39,119 bases of DNA from a virus. The translations under genes were made by a program, and so were the position numbers. Every line of letters starts with the position of its first letter. The stretch's first letter is position 1. The notes beneath the pieces are model-generated. The model made no database searches, had not been told where the DNA came from, and saw only the letters and a program-made list of their open reading frames with translations. Location: the IMG/VR virus record IMGVR_UViG_3300032236_001418, positions 1-39,119 of that record, one strand, 5' to 3'. Positions 22,573-30,252 of the stretch are shown here, piece after piece.

Positions 22573-23235
22573 ATGATATTTATTGACAACAAATATACCC
22601 GTTGGTATTATAACATCATAACCAACGCCAAGTCTCGTACCCCCACAGGATATACAGAGAAGCATCATATTATACCCAAATCTTGTGGAGGGGATAATTC
22701 GAAGGAAAACCTAGTTATATTGACCGCTAAAGAACATTTTATTTGTCATTTACTATTAACCAAATCCGTTACTGAAGATTATAGATCTAAAATGATATAT
22801 GCCTTCCATGGGTTAAGGGCAAAACAACCAAAACAGATTAGATACAGAAGTGGATTGGAGGTTAATTCATCACTTTATCAAAAGATCAGGGAAGAATTGA
22901 GCCTAATCAAAAAAGGGAAAGAACCGTGGAACAAAGGAAAAGTTGGAGTTCAGGTAGCATGGAACAAAGGGATATCTTCATCTTCTGAAACTAAACAGAA
23001 AATTAAAGAAGCTCGATCAAAACAAGATATGAGTTATCGTAAAGGCGTTTCTCCTAGTATTGAACAACGAGAGAAAATAAGTCAAACTCTTAAAGGTAAT
23101 ACTCCGTGGAATAAAGGAAAACAAGGAACTGGGTTCGGTGATACAAATATTATTAATCCTATGAAAAATCCAGAGTCTATTAAGAAGATGCTAGAAACAA
23201 GAAGAATTAATAAAGAAAAAAAGTTATCTAGTTAA
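22573..23235 (+). CDS. HNH homing endonuclease
   Basis: A 220-residue free-standing nuclease on the plus strand, opposite its neighbours, which marks it as an insertion. The HNH core is EKHHIIPKSCGGDNSKENLV followed by ILTAKEHFICH at about residues 28-60. It is followed by NUMOD3-like DNA-binding repeats (EPWNKGKVG, AWNKGISSSSETKQKIKEA, TPWNKGKQG). AAGGAG sits 8 nt before the ATG. It is convergent with the exonuclease gene, overlapping it by 12 nt. Confidence 0.9.
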   Translation: MIFIDNKYTRWYYNIITNAKSRTPTGYTEKHHIIPKSCGGDNSKENLVILTAKEHFICHLLLTKSVTEDYRSKMIYAFHGLRAKQPKQIRYRSGLEVNSSLYQKIREELSLIKKGKEPWNKGKVGVQVAWNKGISSSSETKQKIKEARSKQDMSYRKGVSPSIEQREKISQTLKGNTPWNKGKQGTGFGDTNIINPMKNPESIKKMLETRRINKEKKLSS

Positions 23236-23946
23236 CTTCCAATATTCTTCTACTTTGCTTAACCACATGTCCTGGTATTTGTTAAAATCTTGTGGCAGTA
23301 GATCAAACTGTTGATATACTTCGCCCCCGGGTTTCATTCCATCGTCTCCTCTACTGACCATAAAGATATGCCCTTCGCGCATATTGGTACCGTATACTTC
23401 GTTATGGGCCAATGTATAGGCCATTAATTGAAGATAATAATCCTCAACCCATTCTGCCTTTTTTGGTTTATTTGTTTGCTTGTAATCGGCTATACACGGA
23501 TTACCTTTATATACACATACTAAATCAGTGGTGCCGCTATATAGTCCAGGGAAGTATAGGCTTTGTTCCATTGCCCAAACTTCATCAACATCTTTTAATC
23601 CATTTTCAATGATAACATCAGCCATAGCATTGGCTTTGACATGCACTGGGTTATTTCCCGGTTGACGCTGCTCCCCAATAAGAAAACGTTCCAAATTGGC
23701 ATGAAGTCCCGTTCCGACCCCGGCAGCCTCTCTGGTAATTTGAGCAGCCTTATCCTCACCGATGCGTTTACGCCATTCATTCAGTGCTGTCATGTCTTTG
23801 GTAGCACCAAGGATGGTAGTCACACTAGGCAGTCTTTCTCCGTCAGGAGTTTGATAAACACGTTTCCTTGTAACAGGATCGTTTATTTGGACGCAGTTTT
23901 TATATTGGAATCGTTCGACAAAAGCAGGAGGATTGTAAGTTTTCAT
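23224..23946 (-). CDS. Cas4/RecB-like PD-(D/E)XK exonuclease
   Basis: A 240-residue nuclease. RLPSVTTILGATKD and AAGVGTGLHANLERFL give the conserved His region of the RecB/Cas4-like group. GTTDLVCVYKGNPCIADYKQ supplies the D ... D-x-K core, and YYLQLMAYTLAHNEVYG is the typical Q-x-x-x-Y helix. Probably a DNA exonuclease in recombination or end processing. Perfect sigma70 promoter 7 nt upstream of the ATG. Confidence 0.85.
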   Translation of the reverse strand: MKTYNPPAFVERFQYKNCVQINDPVTRKRVYQTPDGERLPSVTTILGATKDMTALNEWRKRIGEDKAAQITREAAGVGTGLHANLERFLIGEQRQPGNNPVHVKANAMADVIIENGLKDVDEVWAMEQSLYFPGLYSGTTDLVCVYKGNPCIADYKQTNKPKKAEWVEDYYLQLMAYTLAHNEVYGTNMREGHIFMVSRGDDGMKPGGEVYQQFDLLPQDFNKYQDMWLSKVEEYWKLTR

Positions 23947-23953
23947 GTAGTTA

Positions 23954-23982
23954 ATTATACTACAGAACTCGCATTATGTCAA
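23954..23982 (-). promoter_or_regulatory. Perfect sigma70 promoter (early)
   Basis: TTGACA (23977-23982), 17-nt spacer, TATAAT (23954-23959). The -10 ends 7 nt before the exonuclease ATG, so the leader is very short or absent. The -35 overlaps the stop of the upstream gene. Confidence 0.8.
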
Positions 23983-24323
23983 AGATTTGGTGTCAAATCT
24001 GTATTATTTGAAGCCATTTGATCCACAGTAGGACCGGTAGGCTTGTTGGCTGCTGCTTGTGCAGCGTCTTTCTTTTTAGTATTCAGTGTAACTACACCGG
24101 TGGTGGCATCCACATCAAACAGTGTATCACCGGTGCCGTCGATTTTATTTTTCAGTGCTATTAGTGCGTCGGGTGTTCCTACGCCGATTTCATCGCCATT
24201 GATATAGCGTTTAAAAGCGGCGAAGGGTATCTTGGCATTTTGGCCTAGACGATCTGCCAACCCCTTGACCACGTTCATAATACCGTTAACGTCTGCGGGG
24301 CTGGCTACTTCAAATAATCTCAT
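23979..24323 (-). CDS. Small phage protein with capsid-targeting-like start
   Basis: A 114-residue protein starting MRLFEVASPADVNGIM, similar to the MRxxEFL/MRxxEVL group. A compact domain follows (AFKRYINGDEIGVGTPDALIALKNKIDG) and an Ala/Lys/Thr-rich tail. The ATG overlaps the stop of the large internal protein gene by 4 nt. Probably a head protein; function unknown. Confidence 0.7.
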   Translation of the reverse strand: MRLFEVASPADVNGIMNVVKGLADRLGQNAKIPFAAFKRYINGDEIGVGTPDALIALKNKIDGTGDTLFDVDATTGVVTLNTKKKDAAQAAANKPTGPTVDQMASNNTDLTPNL

Positions 24324-26029
24324 CTGGCTAGTTTACTGATAATGCTGTGACTTTCTGCTAGTCTACGGGCACGACGTTGACTAGCACTTTCGCGCATTTC
24401 ACGTCCCGGTGTGCCTGCTCCAGCGGCAGCATCGGCAGCACCAAACTCATCACCGGCTGGTTCGTTCATTGTGTCTGGACCGGCCATATCCATCCCTGGC
24501 TCCATGCCTGGTTCAGCACCCATTGGTGTCTCTGGAATCTGCTCACCTGCTAGCACAGCAACAGCATTGCTGATTGCTTCGCGTTGTGCGGTTAGAACTT
24601 CTAGTGTAGCGGCTAATGCTGGTGCCACTGCATTCTTAAATGCTTCGGCTTGTTGAACACCAAAGTCACCACGGATGCTGTCACTTAGCTCAATCATAGA
24701 TTTTGTTTGGTATTGACCAACACGCTGCATCCAGCTGGTATAGTCATTAACAATATCGCCAGCAGCAGTAATAGCCTTGGCTTTGTCTTCTTCGTTTTCA
24801 CTTAGTAGATATGCTAGGCTTTCGTTAACAATCTTAACGTGACGCTTGAAGATGCGATGTGCTTCTTCTAGTTTGCCTTGCTTCTTTAACTTGTTACGAA
24901 CAGCACCGGCTACACGCTCACCAGCTTCTTTACTACCATAGCGCTTACCGGCATCTTTGGCAATCTTAGCAAAGTTCTTACCTGGCTTGCCTTCATCCTC
25001 ACCTTCATATACACCCATTCCGCACTCTTGTAACCCATGCACTGGGCAGCGTTTACCTTTGGCGCTGTGATTACATTCTTTTTCGCCAACAGCTTCGCCC
25101 ATTGCGGCTAAACGCTTGGCCTGGCTAGCACGTTTATCAATCTTAAGCATAGCGGCATCATAATCATCTTTGGTGCATTTCTTTTTGCCGATATAATAAT
25201 GTGTCTCACCATCTTTACGAACTTTACGTGGACCGGAATCATAATCTTGACTCTTGGCTTCGTCGTCTTTCTTAGCCTGTGTGTCAGCCTTAGTGCGAGC
25301 AGTGCCGGCTTTTTCTTTGTGAGGATCGTTGGTAAATTCTCCGCTCTTTTTTGTATAGCGAGTAACACCAGGCTTAGTCTCTTGTTTGTTAAACTTGCTC
25401 TTGGTATCCTGATCGCCGCCGCGTTTTCTTAGCTCTATACTCATATCATTTGCAGCATTGGTTGCAGCATTGTTTTCCTTAACTGGATATTCTTTACCAT
25501 CCACTTTGAATGAGTCTTGGTGTTGTGCTTTGGCTTTGGCCAATTCACCACTGAATTCATTACCTTCTAATTCTTTTCTATCTTTTTTGATGGCTTCTTT
25601 CATCTTGACATCTTTTGCAGCCTTTTTCATCGGCTCCGTCTTATCGCCGTTTTTGTTTAGATCTAAAAAGTCAGGTTTAGATCCTTTGGCTTTGGTAGTT
25701 CTGATGGGATCCTTCATGCTTTTCTTCCCTTCGTTGATAGCGTCTAGTTTGTCGCGTAATGTTTTGATGTCTTCGCCTAGCATTTCTTTAATCCTTGTAT
25801 TGAGCAATTGTAACATTGCCTTGTCTTTTTGATATGTTTCGTTGGTCAGTAAGTCATTTACGCCAGCGCTTTTTTCTGTTTGGTCCACCTTGGTACGAAG
25901 TAGATTTCTAACATTTTCCAGTCTTTCTCTGTCATATTTTTCCAAGGCAATACGTGTGCCGAATTGACGGAAAATATTTTCCTGTAGTTGGCTACTGGTC
26001 AGTGCGGGTTGAAAATCATTGGTCTTCAT
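24320..26029 (-). CDS. Large basic internal/prohead-type protein
   Basis: A 569-residue highly charged Lys/Asp/Glu-rich protein. It has a helical N-terminal part (1-95), a disordered Lys-rich middle (about 100-300), a Cys/His cluster CNHSAKGKRCPVHGLQEC (about 318-335) that could bind zinc, a helical domain (about 385-480) and an acidic Met/Pro/Gly-rich tail ending RRARRLAESHSII. Such composition is typical of internal head or scaffold-core proteins cleaved by the prohead protease; several LxE sites are present. A TATAAATA element lies 29 nt upstream. The exact role is inferred. Confidence 0.65.
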   Translation of the reverse strand: MKTNDFQPALTSSQLQENIFRQFGTRIALEKYDRERLENVRNLLRTKVDQTEKSAGVNDLLTNETYQKDKAMLQLLNTRIKEMLGEDIKTLRDKLDAINEGKKSMKDPIRTTKAKGSKPDFLDLNKNGDKTEPMKKAAKDVKMKEAIKKDRKELEGNEFSGELAKAKAQHQDSFKVDGKEYPVKENNAATNAANDMSIELRKRGGDQDTKSKFNKQETKPGVTRYTKKSGEFTNDPHKEKAGTARTKADTQAKKDDEAKSQDYDSGPRKVRKDGETHYYIGKKKCTKDDYDAAMLKIDKRASQAKRLAAMGEAVGEKECNHSAKGKRCPVHGLQECGMGVYEGEDEGKPGKNFAKIAKDAGKRYGSKEAGERVAGAVRNKLKKQGKLEEAHRIFKRHVKIVNESLAYLLSENEEDKAKAITAAGDIVNDYTSWMQRVGQYQTKSMIELSDSIRGDFGVQQAEAFKNAVAPALAATLEVLTAQREAISNAVAVLAGEQIPETPMGAEPGMEPGMDMAGPDTMNEPAGDEFGAADAAAGAGTPGREMRESASQRRARRLAESHSIISKLAR

Positions 26030-26058
26030 AAGTGGTGTGTTCCAGAATATACTAAATC

Positions 26059-26066
26059 TATTTATA
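26059..26066 (-). promoter_or_regulatory. Late promoter element TATAAATA
   Basis: Perfect late element 29 nt before the ATG at 26029; overlaps the end of the upstream gene. Confidence 0.6.
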
Positions 26067-26529
26067 AGATTTTCGTCAGTTTTTCAAAACTGTGCTCTAT
26101 ATCCCTACGACAGCGTTCTTTTTTCTCACGGTTTATCAAATTCTTAGCTGCCATTAGGTCATATCTGTCAATGGGTTGATTTTTACTGCGTTGTAACGCA
26201 CGACGATACAGTTGTTCTTTAAACAGAGCATATCCGTATTCTTGATCTCTTTTGATAATACTGCGATCTAAAAACTTGCGCAGGGCTAGATCATTGGCCA
26301 TAATAATCGCTGTTTGTGGTAGGTTAATACCGTCGATCTCTACTCTGTTTTTACTGTCTACTATAGTGTATAAATCATTACGATCTTTTACGATACGATA
26401 AGGACCTACACTGATAGTGCCGTCTTTGTTAGATACAGGAAGAACTAACCCGCGACAACGAAAGTCTTCCCGGACTTCGGCAGAAACTTCGACAAATTTT
26501 TTATAAAGCTCTTCAGCTGTGATCCGCAT
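26062..26529 (-). CDS. Conserved phage protein, unknown
   Basis: A 155-residue basic protein (MRITAEELYKKFVEVSAEVR...) with a beta-hairpin-like middle (VGPYRIVKDRNDLYTIVDSKNRV) and an Arg-rich helical C-terminus. It overlaps its upstream neighbour by 17 nt and lies in the head-protein cluster. Not recognised. Confidence 0.7.
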   Translation of the reverse strand: MRITAEELYKKFVEVSAEVREDFRCRGLVLPVSNKDGTISVGPYRIVKDRNDLYTIVDSKNRVEIDGINLPQTAIIMANDLALRKFLDRSIIKRDQEYGYALFKEQLYRRALQRSKNQPIDRYDLMAAKNLINREKKERCRRDIEHSFEKLTKIL

Positions 26530-26725
26530 CCTTGACAGCCCGTATTAAAGTGTTGTTATCTTTACTTATGTTATATAGGCCTTTGCGAACAAGGTTTTGA
26601 GCTAACCAAGCATCTCTATCATCTAGCGCAGTCAATCTCACGGCAGAACGATTACGATCAATGAATTTCTGTTCTTCATTGGTAACCATTATGTGATGGC
26701 CGGATAATAGTTGACTGATTTTCAT
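26513..26725 (-). CDS. Small phage protein, unknown
   Basis: A 70-residue protein (MKISQLLSGHHIMVTNEEQK...). Its short N-terminus is similar in style to the MRIxEVL group. The ATG overlaps the stop of the MRAREFV gene by 4 nt. Function unknown. Confidence 0.65.
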   Translation of the reverse strand: MKISQLLSGHHIMVTNEEQKFIDRNRSAVRLTALDDRDAWLAQNLVRKGLYNISKDNNTLIRAVKDADHS

Positions 26726-27150
26726 GCTGTTGGTTTTTGTTGTTGTGCATTGGCTAGATCTGTTAATGTTTTAGCATCAGCAGTAACATCGCCTATGTTG
26801 GGTATACGTAGTCTTATTCCAGGCTGTCCTGTGCTACCTGTTGTCTGTGCTGGTAATACTTCAACTTGTCCAGGTATTCCAGGATAGCTAAACTTTTTAC
26901 CAGGAGTCATTCCTGTTAAATTAGATTGTAGTTGTTGCGGTGTTAATTTAGCAGGCTCAGCTGGTTTACTAGCATCTGGTGTTGCTCCACCTGTCCCAGT
27001 AGTCCCAGTAGGTGCTACGGTGGAAGTACCTGGTTGAGTAGTTGAAGGACTTTTTGTAGAATCCTGCTGTGTTTTTGCTGCCTGACCGATATCAGCTGCC
27101 AGTGCTGTAACTAAAGGAGCCACTTCACTGACAAATTCTCTTGCTCTCAT
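26722..27150 (-). CDS. Low-complexity protein with MRAREF capsid-targeting-like start
   Basis: A 142-residue protein. It starts MRAREFVSEVA, sharing its first six residues with the 1188-2717 product. A Thr/Pro/Gly/Ser-rich linker follows (about 25-70), and a small beta domain (LTGMTPGKKFSYPGIPGQVEVL, IRLRIPNIGDVTAD). Likely a minor head or internal protein. It is followed directly by two overlapping small genes. Confidence 0.7.
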   Translation of the reverse strand: MRAREFVSEVAPLVTALAADIGQAAKTQQDSTKSPSTTQPGTSTVAPTGTTGTGGATPDASKPAEPAKLTPQQLQSNLTGMTPGKKFSYPGIPGQVEVLPAQTTGSTGQPGIRLRIPNIGDVTADAKTLTDLANAQQQKPTA

Positions 27151-27152
27151 GT

Positions 27153-27389
27153 TCAGGCCATCTTTGTTAGGATTGTTATTAATACTGTAAGCACACCTAC
27201 AACAACTGTGCCAGCTGTGCTGATAATAACTTTGACCATACTGCTATGGCTTTTTTCAATAGTTTCTTGTAGGTCACCTACTTTGGTTTCGATGGCATCC
27301 AAGCGTTTTTCTAAGTTTTCATATCTTTGGGCACATAGATCCACATGTGCTTCAAGATTTGTTTTTTCAATCTCTATGGTAGAGCTCAT
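27153..27389 (-). CDS. XhlA-like small membrane protein (possible holin/lysis factor)
   Basis: A 78-residue protein with an N-terminal coiled coil (about 8-45, YENLEKRLDAIETKVGDLQE) and a single C-terminal membrane segment (KVIISTAGTVVVGVLTVLITIL). This layout matches haemolysin XhlA-type proteins that accompany phage lysis genes. No endolysin is in the window, so the lysis role is tentative. Confidence 0.6.
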   Translation of the reverse strand: MSSTIEIEKTNLEAHVDLCAQRYENLEKRLDAIETKVGDLQETIEKSHSSMVKVIISTAGTVVVGVLTVLITILTKMA

Positions 27390-27450
27390 TTTTTAAAAAT
27401 CTCCAGGAAAAGGATCACTCGACAAAAATCAGTTGCCTGTGGGTTGATGC

Positions 27451-27879
27451 CTAAAAAATGCCTGGAAGAGCCTTGATTGTTGTGTTTTTATAGCGTTCAT
27501 CTTTGATATCAAAGATCGGCTTGTCAATATTTATACTCTCTGTTAAGTTTTTGACGATAGGAACTTCATGTAAATCATTAACAAGATAACCCAGTGGATC
27601 ACCCGACTCGTCTGCGTAGATGCCGGATCTATCGGGACTGAACCTAAAAGTCCATACCATTTGCTTGCCTTTGTAAGCAGATCCAAACCCAAGGGTTTTA
27701 ATATCTACCTTTTCGCAAGTGGGGCCTGTTTCATATTCAACTATGCTGCGTAATTCAACACACTGTGTAAGTGTAGTAAAATTTCTCTGTTGATCTAACT
27801 GTAATTGTGTTCCTTGAACAGGGCGATTGACTCTGGTCATGGTGATGTCAATTAAGGTTTGAATTTCGATAACTTCCAT
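27451..27879 (-). CDS. Conserved T4-like phage protein, unknown
   Basis: A 142-residue protein (IQTLIDITMTRVNRPVQGTQ, LDQQRNFTTLTQCVELRS, YKGKQMVWTFRFSPD). Similar sequences are common near structural genes of marine T4-like phages. It has its own TATAAATA late element and is isolated by the terminator at 27905-27937. A structural role is likely but unproven. Confidence 0.75.
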   Translation of the reverse strand: MEVIEIQTLIDITMTRVNRPVQGTQLQLDQQRNFTTLTQCVELRSIVEYETGPTCEKVDIKTLGFGSAYKGKQMVWTFRFSPDRSGIYADESGDPLGYLVNDLHEVPIVKNLTESINIDKPIFDIKDERYKNTTIKALPGIF

Positions 27880-27896
27880 AATATACCTATATTTGA

Positions 27897-27904
27897 TATT
27901 TATA
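27897..27904 (-). promoter_or_regulatory. Late promoter element TATAAATA
   Basis: Perfect late element 17 nt before the ATG at 27879, directly after the terminator of the upstream unit. Confidence 0.65.
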
Positions 27905-27937
27905 GAAAAAAGAAAAGGGAGTTAAAAAACTCCCTTT
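27905..27937 (-). terminator. Intrinsic terminator
   Basis: AAAGGGAGTT-TTTT-AACTCCCTTT followed by TCTTTTTTC on the minus strand: a 10-bp stem and U-rich tract. Confidence 0.85.
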
Positions 27938-27957
27938 GCTAGTTTGTTGAGTGTTAA

Positions 27958-28317
27958 TTAAACGTCAACAAATGTTAGACCAGTTAGTGTGGCCTCTGTA
28001 ACAGTAACACTGTCGATACCTGCTGTGATTAGGTTATCTAATAGTGTAGCGGCAGCAACTGAGGAACCGTCAACTTGACGACCGTCATAAGAAGCATAAT
28101 CAACACCGACAACAAAACCACTGCTAGTTGCTTCGCCAAGAACGACAACTGTAGCGACTGATTCGATAATTCTAACAGCACGTTCAAATTTGCTGTCTAC
28201 ATCAGCAGGGCTAGAATCGTAGCCTGTGTCAGCAATTTTAAACCAACGTAGTTGATATCCACCATGGAAAACTCCAGGAACTGTACCACCATGAATTCTT
28301 TCAATACCGTATGACAT
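27958..28317 (-). CDS. Insulated structural-type protein A
   Basis: A 119-residue beta-rich protein (MSYGIERIHGGTVPGVFHGG, FERAVRIIESVATVVVLGEA). It shares its start (MSYG), general layout and expression set-up with the 28427-28894 product, so the two are probably paralogues. Each has its own late element, a 5'-terminal hairpin, a GGAG ribosome binding site and a strong terminator, as expected for abundant virion proteins. The exact role is unknown. Confidence 0.7.
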   Translation of the reverse strand: MSYGIERIHGGTVPGVFHGGYQLRWFKIADTGYDSSPADVDSKFERAVRIIESVATVVVLGEATSSGFVVGVDYASYDGRQVDGSSVAAATLLDNLITAGIDSVTVTEATLTGLTFVDV

Positions 28318-28340
28318 AATATTTTTCTCCTTTATATGTC

Positions 28341-28359
28341 GAACACTTTACTAGTGTTC
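28341..28359 (-). promoter_or_regulatory. 5'-terminal leader hairpin
   Basis: GAACACT-5 nt-AGTGTTC, beginning about 3 nt after the predicted late start site of the 27958-28317 gene. Confidence 0.5.
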
Positions 28360-28367
28360 TATGTGTT

Positions 28368-28375
28368 TATTTATG
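28368..28375 (-). promoter_or_regulatory. Late promoter element CATAAATA
   Basis: Late-type element 50 nt upstream of the ATG at 28317, just downstream of the preceding terminator. Confidence 0.55.
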
Positions 28376-28384
28376 TCGGAAATG

Positions 28385-28411
28385 AAAAAAGGAGTCCGAA
28401 GACTCCTTTTT
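28385..28411 (-). terminator. Intrinsic terminator
   Basis: GGAGTC-TTCG-GACTCC flanked by A and U runs on the minus strand; a UUCG tetraloop terminator. Confidence 0.88.
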
Positions 28412-28426
28412 GTTGGGTTGTTTATA

Positions 28427-28894
28427 TTAATAATTAGCCCATTGAATATTAAATTCATCTTGTTCAGGGGAACCATGACCGTAAACATTAGGAGTTGTTG
28501 TTGTATCCCAGTTTGCGCTGATGTAATCTAAATAATCGCCTTCTTCCATCCATTGATCTTTTACCATCCATACACGAGTCAATAACGCATCATTGTCGAA
28601 CTCTTGTAATAGTTCTGTGATTGTGCTGGCTAAGGCACCAGTACCATCGTTGTTAGCGGTGTCGTATGCTAGACCAACAATAAATGTACCCCAGTTATCA
28701 GCAACACGAGGAACGCCTGCTAATATCAACTCTGCTTGAGTTTGAATAATACGTATGTAGGTAGTGTAATTTTCATAATCAATTGTTCCGTTGTTTTTTG
28801 TATCAGCGAAACGAACACGAAAATAAGCAATTTGACGACCGATAAAGCTACCTGGGTAGGCAGTATAATTTACTGCTGCAACGCCATAAGACAT
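28427..28894 (-). CDS. Insulated structural-type protein B
   Basis: A 155-residue protein (MSYGVAAVNYTAYPGSFIGR, RIIQTQAELILAGVPRVADN). It appears related to the 27958-28317 product: the same MSYG start, a Pro-Gly-x-F turn, and an R-I-I-E/Q helix followed by L-x-x-G. It has its own late element, 5' hairpin, AGGAGAA ribosome binding site and terminator, implying high late expression. Candidate decoration or tail component; not recognised. Confidence 0.7.
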   Translation of the reverse strand: MSYGVAAVNYTAYPGSFIGRQIAYFRVRFADTKNNGTIDYENYTTYIRIIQTQAELILAGVPRVADNWGTFIVGLAYDTANNDGTGALASTITELLQEFDNDALLTRVWMVKDQWMEEGDYLDYISANWDTTTTPNVYGHGSPEQDEFNIQWANY

Positions 28895-28917
28895 AATTTT
28901 TTCTCCTAATCTTTTTT

Positions 28918-28936
28918 ACACTTTCTTATAAAGTGT
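28918..28936 (-). promoter_or_regulatory. 5'-terminal leader hairpin
   Basis: ACACTTT-5 nt-AAAGTGT, beginning about 5 nt after the predicted late start site of the 28427-28894 gene. Confidence 0.5.
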
Positions 28937-28946
28937 TGTATGTTTT

Positions 28947-28954
28947 TATTTATT
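28947..28954 (-). promoter_or_regulatory. Late promoter element AATAAATA
   Basis: Late-type element 52 nt upstream of the ATG at 28894. Confidence 0.5.
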
Positions 28955-28963
28955 TTAAAAAAA

Positions 28964-29263
28964 TTATTCGTCTGGCTTAAGATCGCCATCGATTACCTGT
29001 AGACTACGAGCAGTTTCCTTATTGTCCCGTACCCTTCTTATACTGCGGACAAATTTACTACTATCCCCACCTTTGATACTGTTGATCATTCTGCGTTCCA
29101 GCTCGTAGGCCTGTTCCGGTGTGTAATTTTCCCTGATGAGATTCAGTAGATTGATAGCACTGTCAATGACATGTGTAGCACGACTCTCAATGATTTCTTC
29201 GCTGTTACGCTTTTTGGAAATATTGTTGAGCTCTTCTAGTAGACTACGAGTTGATCTTTTCAC
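28964..29263 (-). CDS. Small helical phage protein, unknown (GTG start)
   Basis: A 99-residue charged helical protein from a GTG at 29263, preceded by AAAAGGA (MKRSTRSLLEELNNISKKRN ...). The Arg-rich C-terminal half could bind nucleic acid. It is the first minus-strand gene beside the divergent plus-strand micro-gene cluster. Not recognised. Confidence 0.7.
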   Translation of the reverse strand: MKRSTRSLLEELNNISKKRNSEEIIESRATHVIDSAINLLNLIRENYTPEQAYELERRMINSIKGGDSSKFVRSIRRVRDNKETARSLQVIDGDLKPDE

Positions 29264-29338
29264 TTGGTCGAATCCTTTTGAATATTTAGTTGGTTTGGGG
29301 TAGGTTGTAAGTATTCATTTAATGACAGTCAAAATAGG

Positions 29339-29367
29339 TTGAGTTTTGCTGCAATGCCGCATAAAAT
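29339..29367 (+). promoter_or_regulatory. sigma70-like promoter for plus-strand micro-genes
   Basis: TTGAGT (29339-29344), 17-nt spacer, TAAAAT (29362-29367). Precedes the plus-strand cluster by about 55 nt; ACTAAATA lies just downstream. Confidence 0.5.
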
Positions 29368-29421
29368 TACTAAATACTCAGTAGAAACCATGAGTATCTA
29401 CTAACCAAAAGGAAACACAAA

Positions 29422-29577
29422 ATGTTTACACTACTTGAAAAATTTATTAGTTTACTAGATCGGTTTAGCAACCACCAAACTGATTTGGAAAGATTTATTA
29501 TTGCCAACAATCCAGCACACGGTGGTGATGTCGACAATCTTATCAAGCGTTACACTTACGGTAGGAGCGCATCATGA
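29422..29577 (+). CDS. Micro-protein 1 (51 aa)
   Basis: ATG after AAAAGGAAACACAA. Product MFTLLEKFISLLDRFSNHQT... ending TYGRSAS, an amphipathic N-terminal helix followed by a polar tail. Its stop overlaps the next start (ATGA). Real coding is supported by the ribosome binding site and coupling. Function unknown. Confidence 0.65.
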   Translation: MFTLLEKFISLLDRFSNHQTDLERFIIANNPAHGGDVDNLIKRYTYGRSAS

Positions 29578-29669
29578 AAGTTATTCGTAAATTTTATGAA
29601 TTCATGATAACTTGGACCGAAGCTGTCTATGCCTATCGTAGACATAATAAACTACATCACTATTATTAA
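29574..29669 (+). CDS. Micro-protein 2 (31 aa)
   Basis: A 31-residue aromatic and basic peptide (MKVIRKFYEFMITWTEAVYA...) whose ATG overlaps the stop of micro-protein 1. Likely translated by coupling. Function unknown. Confidence 0.55.
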   Translation: MKVIRKFYEFMITWTEAVYAYRRHNKLHHYY

Positions 29670-29675
29670 AATATC

Positions 29676-29747
29676 ATGTTAAATTTTATCATTTCTATGA
29701 TCTATTTTCTAAGATTTGATCCTAACAATTTTGAGGTGCATCCATGA
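29676..29747 (+). CDS. Micro-protein 3 (23 aa)
   Basis: A 23-residue hydrophobic peptide (MLNFIISMIYFLRFDPNNFE...), possibly membrane-inserted, starting 6 nt after micro-protein 2 and overlapping the next gene by ATGA. No clear ribosome binding site of its own, so weakly supported. Confidence 0.4.
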   Translation: MLNFIISMIYFLRFDPNNFEVHP

Positions 29748-29815
29748 ATACATGCTTTTGGCCAGTTACCGACGAGGAATGGGAACAATTAAATTTTCCA
29801 GAAAAGTTTAAATAA
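29744..29815 (+). CDS. Micro-protein 4 (23 aa)
   Basis: An acidic 23-residue peptide (MNTCFWPVTDEEWEQLNFPE...), with GAGGTG 6 nt before the ATG and coupled to micro-protein 3. Function unknown. Confidence 0.45.
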   Translation: MNTCFWPVTDEEWEQLNFPEKFK

Positions 29816-29838
29816 ACATATACTTTAAAGGTAAGATT

Positions 29839-30252
29839 ATGTCTACTAAATTTTCACATTCCAAAGCCTCCGAAGCAGAATTTAAAAGCGGAGGACTACG
29901 TGATTTTTTTGTTTATAGAGACTTAGGCGTAGCAGATGCTACTAACGGCAAGGTAGTTGCCCATATAACCAAGGCCAATATGCCACCCGAACAAGGCACC
30001 GGGTGGCATACCCATGTAGCAGACTTTCAAATAGTTTACATGTTAAAAGGTTGGGCCAAGTTTATGTATGAAGATAAAGAAACACTAGTACAGGCAGGCG
30101 ACTGTATTCATCAGCGTCCTGGTATTGTGCATTATTTGTTCGACTATAGCGAAGATATGGAGTATTTGGAAATTGTTGGTCCGGCCAACTTTGGCAGTGT
30201 TGATGCCGAAGCGCCCTGTGCTGTACCACCAGTAACCCCCTGGAGCCGATAA
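29839..30252 (+). CDS. Cupin-domain protein
   Basis: A 137-residue single-domain cupin. Motif 1 is TGWHTHVADFQIVYMLKGWA (two His and a Gln/Asp region) and motif 2 is GDCIHQRPGIVHYLF. The metal ligands H-x-H and the later His are present, so a metal-dependent enzyme or small-molecule binder is possible; the substrate is unknown. AAAGGTAAGATT precedes the ATG. Its stop overlaps the start of the hydrolase gene (TAATG). Confidence 0.85.
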   Translation: MSTKFSHSKASEAEFKSGGLRDFFVYRDLGVADATNGKVVAHITKANMPPEQGTGWHTHVADFQIVYMLKGWAKFMYEDKETLVQAGDCIHQRPGIVHYLFDYSEDMEYLEIVGPANFGSVDAEAPCAVPPVTPWSR

